Origin: Paracoccaceae bacterium
Lineage (GTDB): Bacteria; Pseudomonadota; Alphaproteobacteria; Rhodobacterales; Rhodobacteraceae
DNA length: 64,000 bases
NCBI GenBank assembly: GCA_021741245.1
Contig: JAIOYF010000005.1
Coordinates: 124,001-188,000 of the forward strand
Reading direction: 5' to 3'
Below the pieces are notes generated by a model. It had not been told where the DNA came from, ran no database searches, and saw only the letters and a program-made list of their open reading frames with translations. A program made the translations under genes and the position numbers. Below, piece after piece: positions 29,718-41,028 of this stretch (positions are counted from its first letter, which is position 1; each line of letters starts with the position of its first letter).

Positions 29718-31337
29718 TCATATCTGCTTTGCCGCCGCCCGCAGTTCAAACTTCTGGATTTTGCCTGTCGATGTCTTTGGCAACAGGGTAAAGATGATCC
29801 GCTTTGGTGTCTTGAACCCCGCCAGATGGGCGCGGCAATGGCTGATCAAGTCGGCCTCGGTCACCTCGACCCCGTCCTTGAGTTCGACAAAGGCACAAGG
29901 AACCTCGCCCCATTTGTCATCGGGCTTTGCCACAACGGCACAAAGGTTGACGGCCGGATGGCGCATCAAGATGCCTTCGACCTCGACCGAGCTGACATTC
30001 TCACCGCCCGAGATGATGATGTCTTTCGCCCGGTCGGTGATTTTCAGATAGCCATCTTCATGCTGAAAGGCGATGTCGCCGGATCGGAACCAGCCGCCGC
30101 GAAAGGCCTCGCGCGTGGCCTCGGGGTTCTTGTAGTAGCCCTTCATCACCATATTGCCGCGCATGGCGATTTCCCCCAAGGTCGCGTTGTCCCGCGGCAC
30201 GGGGCGGCCCCCTTCATCATGCACCTCGGCCCCCTCCAGCATCGCCATGGCAACGCCCGTGCGGGCCTTCAGGGCGGCGCGTGTATCACCCGTGGTCTCG
30301 TGCCACGTGGGTTGCCACAGGCATTCGGTGGCCGGACCATAGGTTTCCGTCAGCCCATAGACCTGTGTGACATTGAACCCAAGGGGTTCAAACGCGGCGA
30401 GCGTGGCCGCAGCGGGGGGGGCGCCTGCGGTAAAGACTTCGACGATATGGTCAAAGGCCCGCCGCTCCTCGGGTTTGGCGTTGACGATGCTGTTCAGAAC
30501 GATGGGTGCCCCGCCGAAATGGGTCACACCCTCATCCGCGATGGCATCATAGATCGCCTTTGCGGTTACATCGCGGCAGCACACGATCGTGCCCCCCATC
30601 ATCGGGATCATCCATGGATGACACCATGCGTTGCAATGAAACAGCGGCACAATCGTCAGATAGACGGGGAACAACTGCATCCGCCAGCCAAGCGCATTGG
30701 CGGTGGTGGCAAGATAGGCCCCTCGGTGGTGGTAGACCACCCCCTTGGGCCGCCCCGTGGTGCCCGAGGTATAGTTGATGGCGATGCTTTCCCATTCATC
30801 TTGGGGCATGTGCCAAGCCGCCTGCGGATCGCCTTGGGCCAAAAGGTCCTCATAGGTCTGGTATTGGCCAGAGGCGGCAAAACCATGATCCACCACTTCG
30901 ATGATGGTGGGTTGGGGCCCTTCCATGCGCGCAAAGGCCTCTTGCGCAAGCGCCACCAGGGCCGCGTCACACAGCAGGACCTTTGCCCCTGCATGATCAA
31001 GGATATAGGCGACAGTATCTGGATCAAGTCGGGTGTTGATGGTGTTGAGAACCGCCCCGCAGGCGGGCACGCCAAAATGCGCCTCGGCCTGTTGGGGGAT
31101 ATTGGGCAAAAGCGTTGCCACAACATCACCGGGCCTGACCCCCATGGCCGCCAAAGCCGAGGCAAGACGCGATACACGCTGGGCGTATTGGGCATAGCTG
31201 AGGCGGGTGGATTTCCAGACGATTGCCGTACGATCGGCAAACAGATCCGCGGCGCGGCGCAGATGTGACAGGGGCGTCAGTGGCGCATAATTGGCGCTAC
31301 AACGCTCCAGCCCTGTTTCGTCCTGTAACCAGCCCAT
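29718..31337 (-). CDS. AMP-dependent acyl-CoA synthetase
   Basis: This 539-residue adenylate-forming ligase activates a carboxylic acid to its CoA thioester. YTSGTTGRPKGV is the ATP-binding motif; VYGLTETYGP, WFRSGDIAFQHEDGYLKITDR and the C-terminal KTSTGKIQKFELR lysine are all present. The opening (MGWLQDETGLERCSANYAPL) is that of the medium-chain/methylthiopropionate-type ligase group. Substrate specificity is not readable. ATG 31337 follows GGGGGGA and is preferred over 31358. It is divergent from the DMT exporter. Confidence 0.88.
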   Translation of the reverse strand: MGWLQDETGLERCSANYAPLTPLSHLRRAADLFADRTAIVWKSTRLSYAQYAQRVSRLASALAAMGVRPGDVVATLLPNIPQQAEAHFGVPACGAVLNTINTRLDPDTVAYILDHAGAKVLLCDAALVALAQEAFARMEGPQPTIIEVVDHGFAASGQYQTYEDLLAQGDPQAAWHMPQDEWESIAINYTSGTTGRPKGVVYHHRGAYLATTANALGWRMQLFPVYLTIVPLFHCNAWCHPWMIPMMGGTIVCCRDVTAKAIYDAIADEGVTHFGGAPIVLNSIVNAKPEERRAFDHIVEVFTAGAPPAAATLAAFEPLGFNVTQVYGLTETYGPATECLWQPTWHETTGDTRAALKARTGVAMAMLEGAEVHDEGGRPVPRDNATLGEIAMRGNMVMKGYYKNPEATREAFRGGWFRSGDIAFQHEDGYLKITDRAKDIIISGGENVSSVEVEGILMRHPAVNLCAVVAKPDDKWGEVPCAFVELKDGVEVTEADLISHCRAHLAGFKTPKRIIFTLLPKTSTGKIQKFELRAAAKQI

Positions 31338-31440
31338 GGTATTCCCCCCGGTTTGCAAATCAACGTCGCCAATGTCGGTTTTCGACGCGCAGGCCCGAGT
31401 TTAGCAGGGTTCATCTGGCAGGGAAGGAGGAAAGCCAAAA

Positions 31441-32379
31441 ATGACACACCGCCCAGACCGCACCCTTGCCGCCGCCGGCCTGATTGGCGTTTATGCCATG
31501 GTCATTGGCTTTACCGACAACTGGGTTCGGGTGATTGCCGCAGAAACCGGGCTTTGGCAGTTTCACGCCACGCGAACGGCCATGGCGATGGCGCTTTTGG
31601 CCTTGGCTGTCCCGATCTTTGGGTTGCGGGTTCGGCCCGTCAAATGGGGCCCCGTGGTTGCGCGCAGTTTGATCCATGGGTTTGCCATGGTGATCTACTT
31701 TGGCGCGCTTGCGTTTTTGCCAGTGGCGCTGGTGGCCGCGGGGCTGTTCACCTCGCCGATTTTTGTGCTGCTGATTTCCCGCTTTGCCTTTGGGCACAGC
31801 ATTGGGCCGATCCGCATCCTTGCCGTCGCGATTGGATTTGTCGGGGTTGTGCTTGTCTTGGGGCCAGAGGCCATGGGCGATGCCTCGCTGGCGGCGGTGC
31901 TGCCGGTGGTGGCGGGGGCCATGTATGCGCTTGGCAATATCGCCACCCGTGAATGGTGCGGGCAAGAGCGGGCGGAAACCTTGCTGGCGGGGTTCTTTGT
32001 AACGCTGGGGGTGATTGGCTGTGTGGGGATGATCGTGCTGGCGATCTGGCCGCTGCCTGTGCCCGCAGGGGTGGACGGGTTCTTGATGCGCGGTGCGGTC
32101 TGGCCCTCTGACGCGTTCTTGTTCTGGACATTCGTTCAGGCGGCAGGGTCCCTGATCGGGGTCGGGATGATGATCCGGGCCTATCAGTTGACCGATGCAA
32201 GCCGGGCTTCGGTTCTTGAATATGTCATACTGCCCGCCTCGGCCCTCTGGGGCTGGGCCCTGTGGGGGGAGACGCTGGACAGTCTGGCCGTGATCGGCAT
32301 GGGGCTGATCATTGCCGCAGGCAGCATGATCGCGCTGCGGGCCAAAGCGCAAGAGAGTGTGGCCGCAACCATGGCCTAA
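31441..32379 (+). CDS. EamA/DMT-family transporter
   Basis: This 312-residue inner-membrane protein has about ten hydrophobic helices in two EamA halves (roughly 10-150 and 155-300), the layout of drug/metabolite exporters. Small-residue motifs such as TSPIFVLLISRF and LEYVILPASALWGWALWGE close the two halves. Substrate is unknown. A GGAAGGAGG-rich leader precedes the ATG. Its stop overlaps that of tdk by four bases, tail to tail. Confidence 0.87.
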   Translation: MTHRPDRTLAAAGLIGVYAMVIGFTDNWVRVIAAETGLWQFHATRTAMAMALLALAVPIFGLRVRPVKWGPVVARSLIHGFAMVIYFGALAFLPVALVAAGLFTSPIFVLLISRFAFGHSIGPIRILAVAIGFVGVVLVLGPEAMGDASLAAVLPVVAGAMYALGNIATREWCGQERAETLLAGFFVTLGVIGCVGMIVLAIWPLPVPAGVDGFLMRGAVWPSDAFLFWTFVQAAGSLIGVGMMIRAYQLTDASRASVLEYVILPASALWGWALWGETLDSLAVIGMGLIIAAGSMIALRAKAQESVAATMA

Positions 32380-32954
32380 TCAGCAACGGCCTCACGCCAA
32401 TGGCGGCGGCACAGGCTGACATAGGTTTCGTTGCCGCCGATCTGCACCTGTTCGCCGTCGCGCAACGGCTTTCCGTCGGGGCCTTTGCGGACGACCATCG
32501 TGGCCTTGCGCCCGCAGTGGCAGATCGTGCGAACCTCGCGCATCTCATCCGCCCAAGCCAACAGGGCGGCGGAGCCGGGGAAGAGATTGCCCTGAAAATC
32601 AACGCGCAAGCCATAGCACATGACCGGAACGCCCAGATCATCGACGGCCCGCGCCAGTTGCCAGACCTGTTCCTTGGTCAGGAACTGCGCCTCATCAATG
32701 AACACACAGGCAACGGGTCCGACCGCGCAGCGCTGTTGCAGCGTGGCGAAAAGGTCATCGTCTGGGGTAAAGGTATCGGCATCCTCGCCAATCCCGATGC
32801 GGCTGGCAATCCGGCCTTTTCCGGCCCTATTGTCCAACCGGGCGGTCATCAAATAGGTTTGCATCCCACCCTCACGGTAGTTGTGGGAGGCTTGCAAAAG
32901 CGCGGTCGATTTGCCCGCGTTCATGGTCGAGTAATTGAAGTACAGTTTTGCCAT
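32376..32954 (-). CDS. tdk: Thymidine kinase
   Basis: This enzyme phosphorylates thymidine (type II, TK1-like). The 192-residue protein has P-loop MNAGKST at 11-17, FIDEAQFL with DEAQ at 87-90, a zinc site CHCGRK and the C-terminal CRRHW, and the lasso-type GGNETYVSLC segment. The start is at 32954; the longer open frame to 33224 has no family sequence. It complements the salvage operon at 22.9-27.4 kb, competing with DeoA for thymidine. Confidence 0.95.
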   Translation of the reverse strand: MAKLYFNYSTMNAGKSTALLQASHNYREGGMQTYLMTARLDNRAGKGRIASRIGIGEDADTFTPDDDLFATLQQRCAVGPVACVFIDEAQFLTKEQVWQLARAVDDLGVPVMCYGLRVDFQGNLFPGSAALLAWADEMREVRTICHCGRKATMVVRKGPDGKPLRDGEQVQIGGNETYVSLCRRHWREAVAD

Positions 32955-33309
32955 GCGGCTGACTAACCGATTCCGCAGCAGACGTGCAAGCGAGGGGTGG
33001 GGGCCGCATTCCTGTGGTGGCCTAAATGCACATATCAAACGGGGGAGCCGGGACGGGCCGTCATCACTCATACACCCGGTTTGCCCGGAACTCTTAAAAA
33101 AATGACGGGCCCGCCGCGCGGCCGTACGACCGCCCTTTGAAAGGACTGAAGCACGGCGGACCCCCACACAATGCCGATGCTGGGGGCACCGGCCACTCAC
33201 TACAGTTCCGGACTTCCGGAACACCTATATAGATGACAAAAGTTATCCAGCTGATTAATGGGAAAATGTGAAGCTTATTCCCAGTATTGTGGACGACGGA
33301 GCCAGTACC
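32955..33309. other. 355-base intergenic region with promoter-like elements
   Basis: No gene was found between divergent tdk and the HTH gene. It contains a CCCCCA/TGGGGG inverted repeat (33161-33186), a CCTTTGAAAGG palindrome near 33134, the perfect 18-bp palindrome at 33205-33222 and a TATATAGAT box immediately after it. The right half is probably the control region of the HTH gene. Confidence 0.6.
33205..33222. promoter_or_regulatory. Perfect palindrome, likely operator of the HTH gene
   Basis: GTTCCGGA-CT-TCCGGAAC is an exact inverted repeat. A TATATAGAT sequence starts four bases later (33226), so the palindrome would sit in the spacer/-35 part of a promoter reading into the HTH gene at 33310. 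That geometry suits a repressor, possibly autoregulation. Confidence 0.55.
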
Positions 33310-33762
33310 ATGTCGATTGCGTCGTATTTGAAGAAACACTGTGAGGCTCTGGTCAAGGATGTTGGGATCGAGGCCGCCTGTGAGCTGACCGGGAAATCCA
33401 AGGCCACCCTTGGGCGCTATTATTCCGATTCTGGCGAACATGAGGATCGGTTCATGCCCATCGACGTTGTGGCCCAGCTGGAAGCCGCGTCGCGGTTTCC
33501 CCATGTCACCTCCGCGCTGGCGGATATCCGGGGCATTACGCTGTCGTATGACGCGGAAAAGCGCAACGCTGCGTCAAAGAGCGTGAACCACGATGTGGTT
33601 GCCCTTGCGCAGCGGTTTGCCATGTTGATGAGCGAATATAACACCGCCATTGGTGACGGTGTTATCTCGGCGAATGAGGCCAAGCGCATGTTGCGCGAAA
33701 CCTTGGCCATTCAGCAGGTCTTGCTGGAGATGAAGCTGAACCTCGAAGACGAGGTCAGCTAG
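33310..33762 (+). CDS. Helix-turn-helix protein (CII-like)
   Basis: This 150-residue protein has an N-terminal helix-turn-helix (VGIEAACELTGKSKATLGRYYS, written here as VGIEAACELTGKS then KATLGRYYS) followed by RFMPIDVVAQLEAASRFPHV, a pattern seen in CII-like phage regulators and their chromosomal relatives. The C-terminal half is helical with a heptad-like end (LRETLAIQQVLLEMKLNLE), probably for oligomerisation. ATG 33310 has GGAG eight bases upstream; GTG 33268 is less likely. The nearby palindrome suggests it is controlled by, or is, a repressor. Role unknown. Confidence 0.7.
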   Translation: MSIASYLKKHCEALVKDVGIEAACELTGKSKATLGRYYSDSGEHEDRFMPIDVVAQLEAASRFPHVTSALADIRGITLSYDAEKRNAASKSVNHDVVALAQRFAMLMSEYNTAIGDGVISANEAKRMLRETLAIQQVLLEMKLNLEDEVS

Positions 33763-33768
33763 CCCCCC

Positions 33769-35121
33769 TTAGCTTGGGCGACGGGGCGCGCGTGCTGCGC
33801 CGCCTTCGGCCCGGCGGGGAACATTGCCACCGCCCATTGGCTTTGGCTTGCTGCCCATCGGCTTTGCTGCAGGGCGACCTGCAGGTTTGCCCTGAGCAGG
33901 TTTTGCGCCCTGCGGACGGCCACCTTGCGGGCGGGCCGGACGCTGGCCACGGTTCTGGCCGGGCTTGGGTGCAGCCGCCACGATATCAGCCGCCCAAGGA
34001 GCGCCACCAAGGATCGGCAGCGGCTTTTTCAGCAGCTTTTCAATGGCCTGCAACTCGCCCATTTCGGCGGGTGCACAAAAGCTGACCGAGGTCCCTTCGG
34101 CCCCTGCACGGGCGGTGCGGCCAATGCGGTGCACGTAGTTTTCGGGCACATTCGGCATGTCGAAGTTATAGACATGGCGCACCGTCGGGATGTCGATCCC
34201 ACGTGCCGCGACGTCTGTCGCCACCAAAACATCCAACAACCCCGTGCGGAATTCGGTCAGGGTACGGTCCCGCTGGCTTTGGCTTTTGTTGCCGTGGATG
34301 GAGCCGACTTTGAAGCCCCATGTCGCCAGCAGTTTCATCAGCTTTTCCGACCCATGCTTGGTGCGGCCAAAGACCAGCGCCTGTTCGGTTGGGTGCTTTT
34401 TGAGATACTCTTCCAGCACCCGGGCCTTGTCGCCATTGGGGATGAAATGCACGCCTTGGGTCACTTTGTCGGCCGTTTTGCCTTCGCTCGTCACCTGCAC
34501 CCGAACCGGATCGCGCAGGTAAGTGTCTGCAATCTCAGAGATATCCTTTGGCATCGTGGCCGAGAACAGCATCGTCTGGCGCTTGAGCGGGATATGCTTT
34601 GCGATCTTGCGCAAGGAGTGGATGAATCCCATGTCGAGCATGTGGTCGGCCTCGTCCAGCACAAGGTAGCCGCACTTCTCCAACGACACGTCGCCACGCT
34701 CCAGCAGGTCGATCAAACGACCCGGTGTTGCCACCAGAACATCGGTGCCCTTGGCCAGCGACTGGGCCTGCCGGAAGAGCGATGCCCCGCCCACGACCAT
34801 GGTCACTTTTACAGGGGTTCCCTTGGTGAAAACCTCGAGGTTGTCCTTGATTTGCAAGGCCAATTCCCGCGTCGGCGCAAGGATCAGGGCGCGCACGTTC
34901 TTTGGGCCCGGCGGGTGGCCGATATCCAAGATGCGGTGCAACAGCGGCAGGCCAAAGGCCGCCGTCTTGCCGGTGCCGGTCTGGGCAAGACCCATCAGGT
35001 CACGGCCCGCCATGATATGCGGAATGGCCTGCGCCTGAATCGGTGTTGGGGTTTTAAGCGTTGTTTTCTCAAGCGCTTTCAGAAGGTTGGCACTCAGGCC
35101 AAGATCTGCAAAAGTGGTCAT
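33769..35121 (-). CDS. DEAD-box RNA helicase
   Basis: This 450-residue ATP-dependent RNA helicase has motif Q (PTPIQAQAIP), motif I AQTGTGKT (46-53), PTRELA, DEADHMLDMG, SAT, and ARGIDIP with HRIGRTAR. The last 65 residues form a basic tail of Arg, Gly, Pro, Lys and Gln, as in RhlE-type cold-shock and ribosome-assembly helicases. Start at 35121 is chosen by domain fit; upstream ATG 35133 is possible, and neither has a strong ribosome binding site. A phased repeat array stands about 180 bases upstream. Confidence 0.92.
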   Translation of the reverse strand: MTTFADLGLSANLLKALEKTTLKTPTPIQAQAIPHIMAGRDLMGLAQTGTGKTAAFGLPLLHRILDIGHPPGPKNVRALILAPTRELALQIKDNLEVFTKGTPVKVTMVVGGASLFRQAQSLAKGTDVLVATPGRLIDLLERGDVSLEKCGYLVLDEADHMLDMGFIHSLRKIAKHIPLKRQTMLFSATMPKDISEIADTYLRDPVRVQVTSEGKTADKVTQGVHFIPNGDKARVLEEYLKKHPTEQALVFGRTKHGSEKLMKLLATWGFKVGSIHGNKSQSQRDRTLTEFRTGLLDVLVATDVAARGIDIPTVRHVYNFDMPNVPENYVHRIGRTARAGAEGTSVSFCAPAEMGELQAIEKLLKKPLPILGGAPWAADIVAAAPKPGQNRGQRPARPQGGRPQGAKPAQGKPAGRPAAKPMGSKPKPMGGGNVPRRAEGGAARAPRRPS

Positions 35122-35300
35122 AGGATCGTCCATAACAAAGGGACACCACGCCCTCGCCCCTTGGCAATCCAAGGGACCGTGCGCACTGTCGGCGCCCCTG
35201 CGTGATGGTGGGAACCTTGGTCATCCGGGCCTTTCACATGCTCACGCGGCACGGGCACTCGGATCACAGGCACATGGGCGTTTTTGGCCCTTATGTCAAG

Positions 35301-35340
35301 CGTCACCCTGCGTACACCGGGCGTGCACCTGCCGTGCAAA
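35301..35340. promoter_or_regulatory. Phased direct-repeat array, copy B (GTRCACC units)
   Basis: CGTACACC (35311), CGTGCACC (35322) and CGTGCAAA (35333) start 11 bases apart; CGTCACC at 35301 may be a fourth unit. The core CGTGCACCTGCCGTGC differs by two bases from copy A at 10936-10951. It lies between divergent helicase and brnA genes, 63 bases before brnA and 180 before the helicase. Confidence 0.5.
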
Positions 35341-35402
35341 CGCTGAATGCACCGCATTTTAGGGATTTTGCCGCCATTTGGGGCCAGATCACAGGAGGCA
35401 GC

Positions 35403-35906
35403 ATGACCCAAGACAGCGCAGCGCAACCGATTCCACAGCGGGGCAAGATGACCGCCCGCGCCCGTGCCAGCTATTACTACATGGCCGAGGCGATGCGGCG
35501 GCTGGAGTGGGACCTGCACCACACGATCGAGGCCACGGGCCGCATTCCCGAGGAATGGCACGAGATCGCGCAGCAGGCCAACCGCCAGCCGAGCGAGCGG
35601 GTGACGCTGCGTCTGGACCGCGATGTGGTGAAGTTCTTCCGCTCCATGGGGGCGGGCTATGGCCCCCGCATCAATGACGTGCTGCGCAGTTACATGCATG
35701 CGCGGCTGGCGGGGGTGATCCGGGGGGCGGACACGATGGAGCTGTTTCGCACGCCGGAGGAGGTGCAAGAAGAGCGCCCCGTCTGGGGCGAACTTGCGGA
35801 GTCGTTGGGCGAGGAGGGGCCAGAAGCAGGCGATGTGCTGCGCGAGAAAATGGCCCGCCTGCGCGAGAGGATGCGCGCGCATGGGATTGAGAAGCATGGG
35901 CGGTAG
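35403..35906 (+). CDS. BrnA-type antitoxin family protein, solitary
   Basis: This 167-residue protein has a ribbon-helix-helix domain like that of BrnA antitoxins: RVTLRLDRDVVKFFRSMG, then GYGPRINDVLRSYMHARL (about 65-105). The C-terminal third is acidic and helical (ESLGEEGPEAGDVLREKM). BrnA normally neutralises the BrnT toxin encoded just upstream, but no BrnT-like frame is present here, so this copy is more likely a stand-alone DNA-binding protein. The start at 35403 follows AGGAGGCAGC. Confidence 0.75.
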   Translation: MTQDSAAQPIPQRGKMTARARASYYYMAEAMRRLEWDLHHTIEATGRIPEEWHEIAQQANRQPSERVTLRLDRDVVKFFRSMGAGYGPRINDVLRSYMHARLAGVIRGADTMELFRTPEEVQEERPVWGELAESLGEEGPEAGDVLREKMARLRERMRAHGIEKHGR

Positions 35907-35912
35907 GCGGGG

Positions 35913-35928
35913 CGGCCCTTTTGGGCCG
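35913..35928 (+). terminator. Hairpin after brnA-like gene
   Basis: CGGCCC-TTTT-GGGCCG follows the stop by six bases. No T run follows the stem, so it may only stabilise the 3' end. Confidence 0.4.
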
Positions 35929-35968
35929 GAACAAAGGCGCAAAGCATCGCCCAGTGGTGAGGGACGGA

Positions 35969-35986
35969 GTCGGGCTGAAGCCCGAC
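35969..35986. repeat. REP-like palindrome at islet left border
   Basis: GTCGGGCT-GA-AGCCCGAC, followed by CTACG, is an exact 8-base inverted repeat. Sequences of the form GTAGGTCGGGCTTCAGCCCGAC recur as dispersed palindromes in many proteobacterial genomes. It stands 22 bases before the AT-rich islet genes. Confidence 0.55.
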
Positions 35987-36007
35987 CTACGCTTGCTGCA
36001 AAAGAAA

Positions 36008-36631
36008 CTATTTGGCATCAGCTTGCCATGCCCCGACAGCTTCAATTAAAAGAAATAATGCCTTTTCATCACCATTGTCATTCTGAGACTGAACAATTTG
36101 CGAAAAGTCCAATAGAACAGAATCAAAGAGCTCAGTGTTCGAGCTTCGAATATAAGATAGGTCGTTTAGGGCTTCAATCGATTGCCTCAAAATTTGGTTT
36201 CGCAGGTTATTGGAGCGATCGTCTGAATACTCAGTCAAATCCAAATCTGCGGGGGTAGGAATGACGAACTCGGAACTGCCATCGCTAGGGATATATCGGT
36301 CAACGCGCGCGTTGTATCCCTGTGCACAATATACAACAGTAAAGGTGCTGTTGTTTCGCGGAATAGAAAGTTCAAATGCGCCATCAGGAAGGACGGACGT
36401 TTTAGCATCGATAGCATTGAGGCCATACTGAGGGCAAAAACCGTCTGAGCCAGTCTGTATTGGACTTGGCCAAGCCTTGACCGATGCTGACACACCTTGT
36501 TGGCTGTGGCGCTCTACGGCCGAACCTCTCTGCGAAATGATTTCGCCTGCCGCATCCGCGAGAGCATCTACGGACAATCCTGCGAAAAAGGCTAACGCTG
36601 CAGTCGTAAGAGAGAGATAATACTTATGCAT
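36008..36631 (-). CDS. Exported protein of unknown function in AT-rich islet
   Basis: This 207-residue protein has a signal peptide (about 1-25, LSVDALA-D). After a Ser/Gln-rich stretch comes a region with two Cys (GFCPQYGLNAIDAK and VVYCAQGYN) around LPDGAFELSIPRNNSTF, which reads like a small beta-sandwich of the carboxypeptidase-regulatory type. The C-terminal 80 residues are helical and acidic. Base composition is clearly more AT-rich than neighbours. Its start overlaps the end of the upstream membrane-protein gene by 40 bases, so the two act together. No family recognised. Confidence 0.65.
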   Translation of the reverse strand: MHKYYLSLTTAALAFFAGLSVDALADAAGEIISQRGSAVERHSQQGVSASVKAWPSPIQTGSDGFCPQYGLNAIDAKTSVLPDGAFELSIPRNNSTFTVVYCAQGYNARVDRYIPSDGSSEFVIPTPADLDLTEYSDDRSNNLRNQILRQSIEALNDLSYIRSSNTELFDSVLLDFSQIVQSQNDNGDEKALFLLIEAVGAWQADAK

Positions 36632-37311
36632 GACAAAGCTCCCGTGGTCAGAAAGGTTACAAGAAGGATGAAACGAATTTCCGCCGTTTCATATATTTTG
36701 ACTACGCCGCCACTCAATTCGATGCTGGGCAAAGCATTATGCGCCGGTCTGCAAATCACTTCGATGACCTGAGGAAATTTAAATCTTATAACTTTCAAGT
36801 GTCGCGTCGCAAGCGCTTCATCAATTTGCTGAATCTGCGATATCCTATATTTTTCAGGAGATCTATCTTTGTATTGACACCCCGAAATCCGAGCTTCGGG
36901 AAGCCAAATCAGGATATCACTACTTTGAAATGACGCATTAATCTCGACCGATTTCTCAGAAGGACTCTGAGCTTCTGTCGACACCCGAACTGTGCTCGAA
37001 AGACACAATAGCAGATTAAGAAGGGTAAATGCAAACGGAAGTGCCACTAGCAAGTAAACTGATATTCTCGCTTTCGTAAGATTTGATTCTTGTTTTTTCA
37101 GTGTCACTCCAATTTCTGTTCTTTTTATTCTTCTTCTTCCATCAAAGAACAACCCATACAGACAAGCTAAATATAAAATTGCTCCAATCGCTATTTTTGT
37201 TTCGAAAGAAAAAGAACTAAATTGTTCAACGGAGACAATAAGCGCAACGAGTGTCCCGCCAACAGCAGTTAGAATTTGCAGTTTGTCACGAACAAATTCC
37301 AATATTTGCAT
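36592..37311 (-). CDS. Multi-pass membrane protein of unknown function in AT-rich islet
   Basis: This 239-residue protein has two N-terminal membrane segments (about 12-32 and 41-58), a cytoplasmic basic loop (DGRRRIKRTEIGVTLKKQE), a third segment (about 83-105), a periplasmic domain of roughly 95 residues with two Cys (ISGCQYKDRS, VIEVICRPAH) and a fourth segment near the end (FILLVTFLTTGALSCISII). Start ATG 37311 has a weak ribosome binding site. The AT-rich composition suggests transfer. It overlaps the secreted-protein gene downstream. No family recognised. Confidence 0.65.
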   Translation of the reverse strand: MQILEFVRDKLQILTAVGGTLVALIVSVEQFSSFSFETKIAIGAILYLACLYGLFFDGRRRIKRTEIGVTLKKQESNLTKARISVYLLVALPFAFTLLNLLLCLSSTVRVSTEAQSPSEKSVEINASFQSSDILIWLPEARISGCQYKDRSPEKYRISQIQQIDEALATRHLKVIRFKFPQVIEVICRPAHNALPSIELSGGVVKIYETAEIRFILLVTFLTTGALSCISIISLLRLQR

Positions 37312-37435
37312 ATTAGGGTTGATCCATAAATTTGCATGCCCGCTAAGACTGCATGAGTCGCGTTGCAAAAGCAATCTGGGAGACTGATCAGTTAGGCTGC
37401 CCGCAACTTTCCCGGCCGCGCAGGCGTGCGCGCCC

Positions 37436-37494
37436 GTTGATCGCTCAAAACGCTCCACTGGAGCGTTTTGACCCCGGCGGAGCCGGGGTCGCGA

Positions 37495-37499
<5 letters not shown>
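37436..37499. repeat. Nested inverted repeats forming a three-way junction at carB 3' end
   Basis: Outer arms GTTGATCGC (37436-37444) and GCGATCAAC (37491-37499) are exact complements. Inside lie two perfect hairpins in tandem: CAAAACGCTCC-ACT-GGAGCGTTTTG (37446-37470) and ACCCCGGC-GGA-GCCGGGGT (37471-37489). Only one or two bases are unpaired at the junctions. The right outer arm overlaps the carB stop. On the minus strand the first hairpin ends in TTTT and could terminate carB transcripts. Confidence 0.8.
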
Positions 37500-40836
<3,337 letters not shown>

Positions 40837-40985
40837 GGTCGTGGCCCCTTCGCATGGCTAACCCCGGTGCAGGTGCCCCGGGTTGCTGGATTCGTGCGTA
40901 TGCGCAAATTGACGGGGGTTTAGGGGGAAGCGTGCCGCTGCGCAACCCTTCTTGGACAGGTCGTTTGCTGCCTGTTTCCTGCCCG

Positions 40986-41010
40986 CGTTCCCGTGCTAGA
41001 TGCGGGAACG
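40986..41010 (+). promoter_or_regulatory. Inverted repeat in the pabB leader
   Basis: CGTTCCCG and CGGGAACG, separated by nine bases, end 18 bases before the pabB GTG. It could be an operator or a leader hairpin affecting translation. Confidence 0.35.
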
Positions 41011-41028
41011 GATCTAGAGGGTGATTTC

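Noticed and set aside
28914-31268. 784-codon open frame opposite the M48-like and acyl-CoA ligase genes
   Set aside because: Spans two well-supported minus-strand genes and has shadow-type composition (His, Gln, Arg, Gly rich).
35122-35402. A BrnT toxin gene upstream of the BrnA-like protein
   Set aside because: No frame of BrnT size or sequence type exists between the helicase start and brnA.
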